Origin: Lachnospiraceae bacterium
GTDB lineage: Bacteria > Bacillota > Clostridia > Lachnospirales > Lachnospiraceae
Reading direction: 5' to 3'
Length of the DNA: 25,374 nucleotides
NCBI GenBank assembly: GCA_015057205.1
Contig: SVEW01000011.1
Location: forward strand, 1-25,374
The notes beneath the pieces are model-generated. The model was given only the letters and a program-made list of their open reading frames with translations, ran no database searches and was not told where the DNA came from. The position numbers and the translations under genes were made by a program. Positions 6,952 to 14,945 of this stretch are shown piece after piece (positions within the stretch are counted from its first letter, which is position 1; every line of letters begins with the position of its first letter).

Positions 6952-7437
6952 CTATCCTAGCTGCAAAATCGCAATCACTTCCTCGCCATCCATATCCCCA
7001 TTTTCCTTAAACCCAAAGGATTCATACAGTTTCTTTGCTACCGTGTTTTCCGGTTCATAGGATAACCAGCAATACTTTGCCTTTCCGCAGGGACAGGTCT
7101 TGATAAAATCAAGTGCCAGTTCCAGTGCTTTTCGTCCATAGCCTTTCCCCTGATACTTCTTATCAATCATAAGCCGCCAAAAATTGTAATTGTTCTCTGC
7201 AATCTTTGGTGCATCCTCCCAATAATCATCAGAATCGTAGCCAATCATCAAAAATCCAACCAGCTGCTCATCCTCATATATTCCAAACGGAAAGGCATAT
7301 CCATTTGCAGTAATCGCCGTATATGCCTCAATAATACTTATCTCATTACTGGCAACAAACTCTTTCTGGGATTCGTTTACTTCCAATTCCAGAATATCCC
7401 AGACATTTTTGCCGGTTACTTTTTCCAGATGTAACAT
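6952..7437 (-). CDS. GNAT acetyltransferase, spermine/spermidine (BltD-like) type
   Basis: 161 residues from the start at 7437, which has AGGAGGAG immediately upstream (an in-frame ATG at 7467 lacks this). Motif A reads QGKGYG (96-101) after FWRLMIDKKY. The N-terminal part, NVWDILELEVNESQKEFVAS, resembles BltD/PaiA-like polyamine acetyltransferases of Bacillus, which begin similarly. The C-terminal AKKLYESFGF is the usual acetyl-CoA side helix. A polyamine substrate is a reasonable guess from this N-terminal resemblance but not proven. The gene is separated from the VOC gene upstream by 16 bases and sits in the same transcription unit. Confidence 0.85.
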   Translation of the reverse strand: MLHLEKVTGKNVWDILELEVNESQKEFVASNEISIIEAYTAITANGYAFPFGIYEDEQLVGFLMIGYDSDDYWEDAPKIAENNYNFWRLMIDKKYQGKGYGRKALELALDFIKTCPCGKAKYCWLSYEPENTVAKKLYESFGFKENGDMDGEEVIAILQLG

Positions 7438-7453
7438 TTTCTCCTCCTCATCC

Positions 7454-7825
7454 CTAGTTCTCTCCAATAGGTGTTCCTACTTCAATCAAATTTCCATCCA
7501 AATCATAGAAGCGAACCACCTTCTGTCCCCAGCTATGGGTCATCAGCCGGTTCACGTACTGAATATCAGGATACAGCTCTTCCAGCTTCTTAACAAAGCC
7601 CTCAATATCCTTTTCTTCAAAATACAATTCGCAGGCATTACTTTCCGGCAGAATTTCCCGTCCCAGAAATTGTTTCCAGATTTTTTCATCCTGCAATACC
7701 AATCCTTCCGTCAAAATCATATTGCCATCGTTATCAAGAATCATGTCCAAACCAAACAGGTCATGATAAAATTTCCTGGATTTCTCAATGTCCTTTACAA
7801 CGATTAAAACATTTCTTAAGCGCAT
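7454..7825 (-). CDS. VOC-superfamily (glyoxalase/bleomycin-resistance) protein
   Basis: 123 residues with two beta-alpha-beta-beta-beta halves typical of the vicinal oxygen chelate fold: VLIVVKDIEKSRKFYHDLFG at the N-terminus and VRFYDLDGNLIEVGTPI at the C-terminus, with Glu in LIEVG as a probable metal ligand. The family includes glyoxalase I, fosfomycin and bleomycin resistance proteins and dioxygenases; this sequence alone does not choose between them. The start overlaps the APH gene by 10 bases and is coupled to it, with AGGAG upstream. Confidence 0.88.
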   Translation of the reverse strand: MRLRNVLIVVKDIEKSRKFYHDLFGLDMILDNDGNMILTEGLVLQDEKIWKQFLGREILPESNACELYFEEKDIEGFVKKLEELYPDIQYVNRLMTHSWGQKVVRFYDLDGNLIEVGTPIGEN

Positions 7826-8673
7826 TCTTCATACCACTCCTTCAACCAGCTTCGTATATACTCTTTGTACTCTTCTTCATTGGATTGAAACTGCAAAAAA
7901 TAAACATAGCACTGTGCCATATAATAAAAAACCGCTTCCCGGTCATATTCTCCAACTTTCGCATAGCCTTGCAGAAAAACTTCCGCTTCTTCCCGTTTTT
8001 TCAAAAACTTCTGTCCCGGGCGTCTAAAAATTGCCCAGGCAATGTCAAAGTCACGATTCCCATATCCTGCCAACTCAAAATCCAAAATGGCGCTGATATG
8101 ACCATTCTCCCACAGTACGTTGGCATAGTGGAAGTCTCCGTGGCAAAAGCAGGTCACCGGATTTTCCGGTGCTTTTGCAAACAGCGGTTTCAAATATTCC
8201 AGTTCTGATTTTTCAAGCATTTCCTCCGATGGAGCGTGAAAGAATTTACGGTCTTTGACCGTTTCTGCTTTTGGCTCCAACTTGTGAATTTTTGCAAGCG
8301 CTTCCCCATATTCTTCCATGTAGGAAAGAGACTCCAGCTTCTCATTTTCTCCAAGAATCACAGAAAGACGCTCTCCCGGCAACTCTTCCGTTACGGAAAA
8401 CAATCTGTCCTCCGACACTTTTCCATACTCTAGCACCTCCGGCGCCGTCGCAGCCTTCATCTGACGCAAGACCGCAACCTCATTTCCAATGGCTGCTCCT
8501 GATTGTCTTTCAACCTTGATATACGCCGTCGTATCCCTTCCTTCAAATAACCCTCTAACGTGAAACACGTCATTCCCCGCATGCGGGTAGCCCAATACCT
8601 CTGTTAGCACAAACCGCTCCATCGGAATAGAAAACGGATTAACCGTGTCCCTCCACTTATCCGGATGCTTCAT
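7816..8673 (-). CDS. Aminoglycoside phosphotransferase-family kinase
   Basis: 285 residues of the APH/choline kinase fold. AYIKVE (Lys53) is the ATP-binding lysine, Glu65 in the following helix is its partner, CHGDFHYANVLW (177-188) is the Brenner-type catalytic loop with Asp180 and Asn185, and ILDFELAGYG (196-205) holds the magnesium-binding Asp198. It would phosphorylate a hydroxyl on a small molecule; many chromosomal members act on metabolites and not on antibiotics. GGAGGG precedes the start. No promoter is visible in the short upstream gap, which instead contains a hairpin at 8696-8744. Downstream genes (VOC, GNAT, methyltransferase) follow tightly. Confidence 0.88.
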   Translation of the reverse strand: MKHPDKWRDTVNPFSIPMERFVLTEVLGYPHAGNDVFHVRGLFEGRDTTAYIKVERQSGAAIGNEVAVLRQMKAATAPEVLEYGKVSEDRLFSVTEELPGERLSVILGENEKLESLSYMEEYGEALAKIHKLEPKAETVKDRKFFHAPSEEMLEKSELEYLKPLFAKAPENPVTCFCHGDFHYANVLWENGHISAILDFELAGYGNRDFDIAWAIFRRPGQKFLKKREEAEVFLQGYAKVGEYDREAVFYYMAQCYVYFLQFQSNEEEYKEYIRSWLKEWYEECA

Positions 8674-8695
8674 TCTTCTCCCTCCTCAAGTCGCA

Positions 8696-8744
8696 AAAAG
8701 GGCAGCCTCTTTCCATGACTCCTCACTTCAAGCGACGCCCTTTT
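8696..8744 (-). terminator. Hairpin between the small membrane protein and APH genes (terminator or attenuator)
   Basis: AAAAGGGC at 8696-8703 pairs with GCCCTTTT at 8737-8744 around a 33-base loop. On the minus strand the 3' arm ends in TTTTT. It lies just after the small membrane-protein gene and leaves no room for a promoter before the APH gene, so it may be a leaky terminator. A GTCGC inside the loop is complementary to GCGAC right after the T-run, offering an alternative fold. Confidence 0.5.
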
Positions 8745-8755
8745 CCAAAACCATC

Positions 8756-8965
8756 CTATTTCTTCAATCGCAAATACCGGCTAAAATAGTATCCGGCAGC
8801 TCCAATATTCAATACACCCACAACAACTTCCAACACAAACCGGCCATTTGCAAAACTTCCTTCTTGCGACATGGCGAGCCCAAGTGCCATTGCTGCAATC
8901 ACAAGATTCATAACTGCCGTATTGCGGTCTTTTTCCACATCGTGCTTAATCTTTTTATTCTCCAT
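8756..8965 (-). CDS. Small membrane protein, two predicted helices
   Basis: 69 residues. A charged N-terminus (MENKKIKHDVEKDRN) is followed by two hydrophobic segments at about 17-33 and 43-61, ending in a basic tail RYLRLKK. This is the look of a small inner-membrane hairpin protein. GAGGG lies six bases before the start, and the gene follows the L,D-transpeptidase by 16 bases, so it is almost certainly co-transcribed with it. I do not recognise a family. Function unknown. Confidence 0.7.
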   Translation of the reverse strand: MENKKIKHDVEKDRNTAVMNLVIAAMALGLAMSQEGSFANGRFVLEVVVGVLNIGAAGYYFSRYLRLKK

Positions 8966-8981
8966 TTGTTACCCTCATCTC

Positions 8982-10412
8982 TTACTCTTTTTTTACATAC
9001 GAAAATGCATTGGACATCTGGGCTGCTGTATTGGTCAGCTTCACCCTTTCCCGATAATAAGCAACTACCGGTGTTCCAACTTCAATCATGGAAAAAAGCT
9101 TCTCTGCCTTCTTTGGCGGAATATTGACACATCCATGGGAACCATTGGTTTTATATATCTCCTTACCAAACTCGGCTCGCCAGCTGGCATCATGAATCCC
9201 AATATTATACGCAAAAGGCATAAAATACTTTACATCCGAGGAATAGTTCTCTCCCACCAACGTCGCATTGCGCTCCTTGTAGACAATCTTATAAACGCCA
9301 TCTACCGAACCATTATGCTGCCGTAAATTACCGGATACAATCTTTGTCGTCAATCTTTTCTTGCCTTCCTTGTAATACCAAAGCTTCTGTTTCGTATAAT
9401 CAATCTCAATATATGTATCGCCAATGTCATCCAATCCGCTCTGAAGCGCCCTCTGCTCATACATCGGCTCACGACTTACCGGCTTGCCGCCAGCCAAATC
9501 CGCAAGAATCTGCTCCTGCTCCTTTGCCTTACTGATAACCCAGCCGTAGTCACCGCCACCAACCTCAATGGTGTCACCCTTGGTAGTCTTAAATTTCCGA
9601 CGATCACCGTAGGTATTGTACTTCGTCGCCAAATACTGTACGAAATCCACAACTTTGTCCGTTTTCACAGACACCTTGCCATCTTCCGACACCTTTAACA
9701 TAGAAAGAATCCGCTCCTTATCCAAATTCTCATCCTGCCCGTCAATCTCATAATGAACCGTCGCCGCAAGATATTTCTCGATTTCTTGACTCGTCTGTTG
9801 CAAAAGCGAATCCTTAGTGGTAATCTCAGGCTCCACATAACAATCATCCGAAAGTACCAGCGAAGCCTCTCCGGAAGCCACCGCCTTATTAATTTCCGCC
9901 TGCACATTCGCTGCAATTGGCTCATTTCCGGGAACTTCTTCCACCAATTGGTACTCCGTATCCGTAATCGCAATATGTGCATTCTGGGGTCTCTCAATGT
10001 AATCTTTTCCAAAAATAGCAAGTCCATCCACCGCCGTAGCGAGACGCGACTTATCAAAACTCACTTCTGAAGTCAGCTGATAGTCATGTTTTTGAAAAAT
10101 CGAAATCGGCCACAGAAAGGCCTTCTGCTCTTTTAGAAGTTTCGCCTCTTCGCCCTTTGGCTGATACGCATAAGAAAAGTCTTTTCCCTTCAGACAAAAC
10201 TGTGAACCCTTTCGATCTGTAACAGTCAAAATATAATTTTCCGCCTTTTTCCGACTCCGTTCCTCAACATAAGCCGCCGTCTTATTTCCGCATCGGACGG
10301 CATTGATACTGGTCTTGGGATAATAATGAGATGAATAGAAAAATCCAATCCCCAAATACAAACCACACGCAACCAATAATCCGCCAGCCCCAATGATTGC
10401 CGCTTTTTTCAT
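8982..10412 (-). CDS. L,D-transpeptidase (YkuD) with N-terminal membrane anchor
   Basis: 476 residues. An N-terminal signal anchor (about 2-27) is followed by a large extracytoplasmic region that resembles the peptidoglycan-binding type 4 domains seen in VanW-like and Ldt proteins. The C-terminal YkuD domain contains IGIHDASW and the active-site motif SHGCVNIP, with nucleophile Cys428. It should form 3-3 peptidoglycan cross-links or attach proteins to the wall. The ATG at 10412 has GAGG seven bases upstream and is preferred to a GTG two codons earlier. Its place after the phosphatidylethanolamine genes and YbaK suggests an envelope-maintenance operon. Confidence 0.92.
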   Translation of the reverse strand: MKKAAIIGAGGLLVACGLYLGIGFFYSSHYYPKTSINAVRCGNKTAAYVEERSRKKAENYILTVTDRKGSQFCLKGKDFSYAYQPKGEEAKLLKEQKAFLWPISIFQKHDYQLTSEVSFDKSRLATAVDGLAIFGKDYIERPQNAHIAITDTEYQLVEEVPGNEPIAANVQAEINKAVASGEASLVLSDDCYVEPEITTKDSLLQQTSQEIEKYLAATVHYEIDGQDENLDKERILSMLKVSEDGKVSVKTDKVVDFVQYLATKYNTYGDRRKFKTTKGDTIEVGGGDYGWVISKAKEQEQILADLAGGKPVSREPMYEQRALQSGLDDIGDTYIEIDYTKQKLWYYKEGKKRLTTKIVSGNLRQHNGSVDGVYKIVYKERNATLVGENYSSDVKYFMPFAYNIGIHDASWRAEFGKEIYKTNGSHGCVNIPPKKAEKLFSMIEVGTPVVAYYRERVKLTNTAAQMSNAFSYVKKE

Positions 10413-10425
10413 AATCACACCTCAA

Positions 10426-10887
10426 TTATTTGCAAACATCCACCCACTGTGGTTCTCCTGTTAAGGAAGATAACTCCGCAATAGAAAGACGCACTGCACT
10501 ATTTCCGCTTCCACAGGCCGGATACACCTCTTCGTAAGCCTTCAATGACTCATCCAGGTACACAGATACAGTCTTCTTTAATCCAAAGGGGCACACCCCA
10601 CCGATGGCATGTCCGGTAAACTGTACCACCTCATCCGGAGTCAACATTTTCGCCTTCGTATGGAAGGTCTGTTTATACTTACTATTATCAATCTTCTTGT
10701 CTCCGGCACAAAGAATCATAATCGGTTCCTCACTCACCTTAAAGGTCAGTGACTTGGCAATTTTTCCAGGCTCCGTCCCAACTGCCGCCGCGGCCAGCTC
10801 CACTGTCGCACTGGATTCCTCAAATGTCAAAACCCGGTCTCCAAATCCCGCCTTTGTTACAAACTCTTTTGCACACTCAAATGACAT
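10426..10887 (-). CDS. YbaK/EbsC-family aminoacyl-tRNA deacylase
   Basis: 153 residues matching the whole length of the YbaK/ProX fold: ATVELAAAAVGTEPGKIAKSLTF near residues 27-49 with the conserved Lys45, GHAIGGVCPFGL (92-103) as the GxxxGGxxPxG loop, and VYPACGSGNSAVRLS (121-135). Such enzymes remove misacylated Cys or Ala from tRNA(Pro) in the cytosol. AGGAGG precedes the start. It lies 11 bases after the phosphatidylserine decarboxylase gene, probably in the same operon, although its function has no evident link to lipids. Confidence 0.92.
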   Translation of the reverse strand: MSFECAKEFVTKAGFGDRVLTFEESSATVELAAAAVGTEPGKIAKSLTFKVSEEPIMILCAGDKKIDNSKYKQTFHTKAKMLTPDEVVQFTGHAIGGVCPFGLKKTVSVYLDESLKAYEEVYPACGSGNSAVRLSIAELSSLTGEPQWVDVCK

Positions 10888-10898
10888 AAACCTTCCTC

Positions 10899-11705
10899 CT
10901 ATCTTTTCTCGCCCAGCTTCTGTCCCATTTTGACCGGAACCTCCATCTGTCTTGCTGTCGCTTCAAAATATTTATTAGAAACCTCCACAGCATCCTTCTT
11001 AAGCAGTAAAACAATCGTAGAACCTCCGTACAGAAAATGCCCCTTTTCCTGCCCGCGTCTAACCTTTGCTGCACCGTGGAAATTCTTTATCTTTCCAACT
11101 AACATGGCGCCCACTTCCATCTGCACCACATCCCCAAAATTCTCTGTATGAAGCACCGTGTATTCTCTTGCATTCTCCGTAAACACCGGCACATTGCGCA
11201 GAGCAATCGGGCGCACCGTATGCAAAATGCCTGGTAAAAACACATTGTCTCCCTTCACCGCCGCATCCGGATAACAATATCGATGATAATGATGTACACA
11301 CAACCGGAATACCAGACAGGTACCACCCTCGAATTCCCTCGCAAGCTCTCTGTCGCGCAACAAATCTGAAATGCGATACCGACTCTGTTTTACCGGAACC
11401 ACCAAATCATTGGTAATCGGATATGCACTCAAATATCCATCGCATGGCGAAATCAAATGAGCCGGCTCTCTGTCTATCGGCCTGCACTTTGGATGAATTT
11501 TCCGGCAAAAGCACTCGTTGAAACTTTCATATCTGGTGGGTACATATTCCTTCAAAGAGATATTATTTTTCTTAAGGAAATACGGAATCAGAATCCGCGA
11601 CCACTTTGCGTCCAACATTTTGCCCACAAAAATAGAAAGGCGCGGACGCGTTAGAAATTTGAGCACCCATCTTCCTGTGCCCGTTTCATACAAAAACTCT
11701 AACAT
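10899..11705 (-). CDS. psd: Phosphatidylserine decarboxylase
   Basis: 268 residues from the start at 11705 (GGAG eight bases upstream; an ATG at 11753 overlaps the pssA gene and lacks a site). Family signatures are SPCDGYL (Asp89, self-cleavage triad), HHYHRYCYP (His138-His141 region) and LYGGSTIVLLL, where Ser229 of GGST becomes the pyruvoyl group after autoproteolysis. GGST marks the clostridial type II form in place of LGST. It makes phosphatidylethanolamine from phosphatidylserine at the membrane. It directly follows pssA, its substrate supplier, in one operon. Confidence 0.95.
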   Translation of the reverse strand: MLEFLYETGTGRWVLKFLTRPRLSIFVGKMLDAKWSRILIPYFLKKNNISLKEYVPTRYESFNECFCRKIHPKCRPIDREPAHLISPCDGYLSAYPITNDLVVPVKQSRYRISDLLRDRELAREFEGGTCLVFRLCVHHYHRYCYPDAAVKGDNVFLPGILHTVRPIALRNVPVFTENAREYTVLHTENFGDVVQMEVGAMLVGKIKNFHGAAKVRRGQEKGHFLYGGSTIVLLLKKDAVEVSNKYFEATARQMEVPVKMGQKLGEKR

Positions 11706-11734
11706 CGCATCCACTCCTTCCCATAACATTCGTA

Positions 11735-12433
11735 TTACAGCATATTTCTGCAAGCTTCATAAATCAACGCTATAAAAATTATCGCTCCAAAAGCCACCAT
11801 GCACATAATCCCCTTCATAGTTGGCTTCTTCACCGGAATCGGCATTAAAAAGGCTAATGAAGATAACAACATCGCCACAAAATAAAACGGTGTAATATCA
11901 AACGGTGTAATATATTGCAAAGAAAGAATCACCGGAAAAATCAACGCCGCGCTGGTAACCGGCAACCCGGAATAATACTTCCGCACTCCGCCTTCTTCCT
12001 TCTGTCTTTCTTCCTCCTGCACATTAAAATACGCCAGTCGAATCAGTGTTGCTAACATGTACACAACCATAATGACAAAAAAGATGCTGACAAACGGAAA
12101 GCTCTCCAGTTTCTCTGTATGTCGTCTTGCCACTTCCGGAATCGTCGGCAACACCCGAATCATCGCATCTCCAATACAAGCCGGCAACACACCAAAAGCC
12201 ACCAAATCCGCCAATGAATCAATCTGAATACCGAATTTGCATTCTAAATCCGTTCGATTCTTCTTACTGCGTGCCACTTTACCATCAAAAGCATCGCACA
12301 AACCGCAAATCATAAGGAAGAAAATCCCCAAATAAGGATGTCCTCCACCATTTAAGCAAACCAGTATTCCGGTTCCTGCTGAAACCAATGAAGCATATGT
12401 CAACCACACCGTGTAATCATAATATCCTAACAT
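11735..12433 (-). CDS. pssA: CDP-diacylglycerol-serine O-phosphatidyltransferase
   Basis: 232 residues with the CDP-alcohol phosphotransferase signature: Asp47, Asp50-Gly51, Ala54-Arg55, Gly68, Asp72 and Asp76. The gap between AR and the G is 12 residues in place of the canonical 8. IDSLADLV is typical for PssA. At least five further hydrophobic segments follow. It transfers phosphatidate from CDP-diacylglycerol to serine in the membrane. GAAGGA lies upstream of the start, which is one base after the stop of the UPF0104-type gene. With psd it forms the phosphatidylethanolamine pathway. Confidence 0.93.
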   Translation of the reverse strand: MLGYYDYTVWLTYASLVSAGTGILVCLNGGGHPYLGIFFLMICGLCDAFDGKVARSKKNRTDLECKFGIQIDSLADLVAFGVLPACIGDAMIRVLPTIPEVARRHTEKLESFPFVSIFFVIMVVYMLATLIRLAYFNVQEEERQKEEGGVRKYYSGLPVTSAALIFPVILSLQYITPFDITPFYFVAMLLSSLAFLMPIPVKKPTMKGIMCMVAFGAIIFIALIYEACRNML

Positions 12434-12434
12434 G

Positions 12435-13463
12435 TTAATGTTCCTTCACCTTTCTCCTTATATAGCCTATAATCACAATCATAAGTCCGCAAACAACGCT
12501 ACCATAAAAAGTCACGCCCCTGCACAACAGTTCCATATTTACAATCTCATTCTTCATTAATACTTGTCCCAGACCATCAATCATCATATAGTCTGCAACA
12601 CCCATGGCACCGGGAATCGGCGCACAATTTGACCCTAGCGCAACAAAACACTGAATCATCAGCACACGTATGGCATCCGTAATACTGCGGCCTGTTGCCA
12701 GAAATAAAAACATACTTACCGCAAGCTGCGCTAATCTCTGCATTACATTCCAAAAAAACAATTCCAAAAGAATATGTCCTTTTCCAAGAATAATCTGGGA
12801 GCACTCTCCAAATTCCTGCATTGTATGCTCTAACTTCTCCCTACGCTTCTTAGCCCGCTTAACCATATGCATCCGCTCAAGCAAATGTAAAAACCAGTTG
12901 GCAATCCGAGCAGACAACTCTATCTTTCTTAGAAGCAGGTAAAACATGATGCCAAACCCTAACAGCACCAGACATCCCACTCCGATAAACACCTTTGACA
13001 CCAGTGAAAACTCGAGAAATATCGGAAATCCAAATACAATCGCACACGCGCCCAAAAACAATAAGGCTGCGGTATACATCACCAGGTTAATCAAAAGCGA
13101 TGCCGTAACTGCCGATCCGGGCATCTTATCTTTTAACATAAAATATGCACTTGCCGGCTGTCCTCCTGTTGCTGATGGCGTAATGGCCGAAAAATATACG
13201 TCTGCCGCACCATACTCCACACCCTGAAGCACAGACCTCCGGTAGCCCAATCGTCTTCCGACGCGCACCAAGGCCATTCCTTCAAAAAAGATAAAGCCAA
13301 ACATGCTGATAAACGCCATTATCAGCCACCCCTTCTTAGCCTCTACCACAAACTTCCGCATCATGGCAACCGAAAATTCCTGACTTCTTGAGGTAATGGC
13401 ATAGACGGTCAACCCGGCTAAAAGCAATGATATTACTGCCCATGCAATCTTCTTTCTATCCAT
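12435..13463 (-). CDS. Lysylphosphatidylglycerol synthase TM-region/UPF0104 family membrane protein
   Basis: 342 residues, about eight hydrophobic segments. Conserved family motifs are SATGGQPAS (97-105) and PIPGAMGVAD (282-291), shared with the flippase part of MprF and with UPF0104/AglD-like proteins. In MprF this region flips aminoacylated phosphatidylglycerol; free-standing members are thought to move or organise lipids. The gene starts 31 bases inside the PAP2 gene and ends one base before pssA, so all are coupled. The DUF2156 catalytic half of an MprF is not fused here. A lipid-transfer role for phosphatidylethanolamine or its precursors is inference. Confidence 0.88.
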   Translation of the reverse strand: MDRKKIAWAVISLLLAGLTVYAITSRSQEFSVAMMRKFVVEAKKGWLIMAFISMFGFIFFEGMALVRVGRRLGYRRSVLQGVEYGAADVYFSAITPSATGGQPASAYFMLKDKMPGSAVTASLLINLVMYTAALLFLGACAIVFGFPIFLEFSLVSKVFIGVGCLVLLGFGIMFYLLLRKIELSARIANWFLHLLERMHMVKRAKKRREKLEHTMQEFGECSQIILGKGHILLELFFWNVMQRLAQLAVSMFLFLATGRSITDAIRVLMIQCFVALGSNCAPIPGAMGVADYMMIDGLGQVLMKNEIVNMELLCRGVTFYGSVVCGLMIVIIGYIRRKVKEH

Positions 13464-14083
13464 TGTCCCATTCTTTCCTCACGACTAACTTTAGCAATCC
13501 AAAATCCTATTTCGACAGCAGCTACCGCCCCTATCATATCCCAAACCACATGCTGTTTTAAAAATACAGTCGATGCAAATACCAACAGACTGAACACAAG
13601 CATACTATATCCGAACCATTTCGGCATCTTCTCAAGCCTCATACATCCCCGAAAACACGCCCAGCTCTCCAGACAATGTATAGAGGGGAACAAGTTATCC
13701 GGTGCATCCATTTCATAAACCAAACGGGTTAACTGCTCCGCCAATCCATTGCCAACAACCTCCGGTCTCAGAATAGTCGTCGGGAACACAATAAAGGCTA
13801 CCAGACAAATTCCTTTTGCAATAATCTCACCGGTACACACCCGATAGCAAAGTTGCTTCGAATCCCTGGCTATCAGCAGATAACATCCTACCCACTGTGC
13901 AAATGCCAGCAAATATATAAACACAAACCATGGTGTAAACGGAATCATATCATCCAAAGCAGTTGCCATGACATGGTGATGCATATCCGTTGTAAAAAAC
14001 CGCGTTGCAAAATATGTAATCCAATTCATAATCAGCATGGTTGCTAGTGGAACCACGCTATATTTCGGTATTATTTTCCACAT
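13433..14083 (-). CDS. PAP2-family membrane phosphatase
   Basis: 216 residues, five or six hydrophobic segments. PAP2 motifs are FPSIHCLESW (132-141, containing Pro133-Ser134-His136) and STVFLKQHVVWD (171-182, with His178 and Asp182). These form the catalytic His-Asp pair of phosphatidic acid phosphatases. The first KxxxxxxRP motif is unclear; ILRPEV at 105-110 may supply the RP. It should dephosphorylate a lipid phosphate at the membrane. It is the first gene of the phospholipid operon and has a near-consensus promoter at 14112-14140. Together with UPF0104-type, pssA and psd genes this forms a compact lipid module. Confidence 0.88.
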   Translation of the reverse strand: MWKIIPKYSVVPLATMLIMNWITYFATRFFTTDMHHHVMATALDDMIPFTPWFVFIYLLAFAQWVGCYLLIARDSKQLCYRVCTGEIIAKGICLVAFIVFPTTILRPEVVGNGLAEQLTRLVYEMDAPDNLFPSIHCLESWACFRGCMRLEKMPKWFGYSMLVFSLLVFASTVFLKQHVVWDMIGAVAAVEIGFWIAKVSREERMGQWIERRLHGQ

Positions 14084-14111
14084 ACAATTATTCCCTTCAC
14101 TTTAAACCAAA

Positions 14112-14140
14112 AGTATACCACAAAGCTATTTTACTGTCAA
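14112..14140 (-). promoter_or_regulatory. Near-consensus sigma-A promoter of the phospholipid operon
   Basis: Minus strand TTGACA (14140-14135), a 17-base spacer, then TATACT (14117-14112), about 30 bases before the PAP2 start codon. It begins immediately after the terminator of the 14202 gene. Confidence 0.8.
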
Positions 14141-14141
14141 A

Positions 14142-14177
14142 CCAAAAGAAGGTGCCATTCCTTGCGAAACGGCACCT
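14142..14177 (-). terminator. Rho-independent terminator of the 14202-14840 gene
   Basis: AGGTGCC (14150-14156) and GGCACCT (14171-14177) form a perfect 7-bp stem; on the minus strand it is followed by TTCTTTTGG. It lies 25 bases after the stop codon of the upstream gene. Confidence 0.75.
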
Positions 14178-14201
14178 GAAACACATTCTCATCGGCTAAA
14201 A

Positions 14202-14840
14202 TTATACAGAATAATCGATTTTATCTCCGGTCTGAATTTCTTCCAGCGGAAGCACATCCCAGTCAATCTGATTAATCTTTTCGAACAAATCCTGCACTCC
14301 TGTTGCATTCAAATTCGTTCTTCTAGCCATAATCTTGTCCTTCTGCTCACTCAGCTGTTCTAACTGTGCAAAAATCGATAAGGTCTTATCTTCCTTGAAG
14401 GAAATTGCAACATGCTCAAGGGTTGCTCCCCCCTTTAATTCCTGTCCCAATGCACGGTTAATGCCAAGACGTTCCGCAATCGCTTTTGACAATGCAACTG
14501 CTCTCTCCATTCCTTCCATCTTCTCTTTTGCATAGGACTCATCAGATGCCATTTTCTCCAACTCTTCACTGGAAAAAATCACAGAGAATTCCTTATCACT
14601 TTGTTTCAACTGACTTTGCATTTCCTCATCAGAATCTGCAGTAATGAAATTGTAATCTCCGTAATTCTTTTTCAATTTTTCCAGATATGCTTTCGCCTTA
14701 TCCGACAAATTTGCTTCCGTTGCAGTTAATTGTTTCGAATTCTTATCGATTTTCTTCGCAGCAGAAGCCTTCGTTGTTGTTGGCTTCTCAACGGTCTGAT
14801 TATATTTCTTATCATTTGTAACACCAATTCCCTGTAGCAT
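14202..14840 (-). CDS. Conserved clostridial protein of unknown function
   Basis: 212 residues, no signal peptide or membrane segment. The first 40 residues are Lys/Thr/Ala-rich and probably disordered. The rest is charged and helical, with the run LSDKAKAYLEKLKKNYGDYN, then FITADSDEEMQSQL and FSVIFSSEELEKMASDES. This pattern recalls a family of Lachnospiraceae proteins annotated only as a DUF (possibly DUF6033), from memory and unverified. AAGGAGGT six bases before the start gives a strong ribosome site. It has its own terminator and a candidate promoter, so it is a single-gene unit. Function unknown. Confidence 0.8.
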   Translation of the reverse strand: MLQGIGVTNDKKYNQTVEKPTTTKASAAKKIDKNSKQLTATEANLSDKAKAYLEKLKKNYGDYNFITADSDEEMQSQLKQSDKEFSVIFSSEELEKMASDESYAKEKMEGMERAVALSKAIAERLGINRALGQELKGGATLEHVAISFKEDKTLSIFAQLEQLSEQKDKIMARRTNLNATGVQDLFEKINQIDWDVLPLEEIQTGDKIDYSV

Positions 14841-14881
14841 GACTTTACCTCCTTCTCTTAGTGCAAACAGCCCTCATAACT

Positions 14882-14910
14882 ATTATCGCACATTTCAAAG
14901 GTTTTCTGAA
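14882..14910 (-). promoter_or_regulatory. Candidate promoter of the 14202-14840 gene
   Basis: Minus strand TTCAGA (14910-14905), 17 bases, GATAAT (14887-14882), about 40 bases before the start codon. The -35 matches consensus at four of six positions. Confidence 0.45.
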
Positions 14911-14945
14911 GTCTTTTCATACTTTTCTATATATTTTGTCACGCT

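Noticed and set aside
6225..7010. Plus-strand open frame of 261 codons
   Set aside because: It lies antisense to the methyltransferase, whose motifs are intact. It has no ribosome site and a composition (Phe, Leu, His, Arg-rich) typical of reverse-strand frames here.
8645..9326. Two overlapping plus-strand frames of 150-160 codons
   Set aside because: Antisense to the APH start, the small membrane protein and the L,D-transpeptidase C-terminus; no ribosome site and no recognisable motif.
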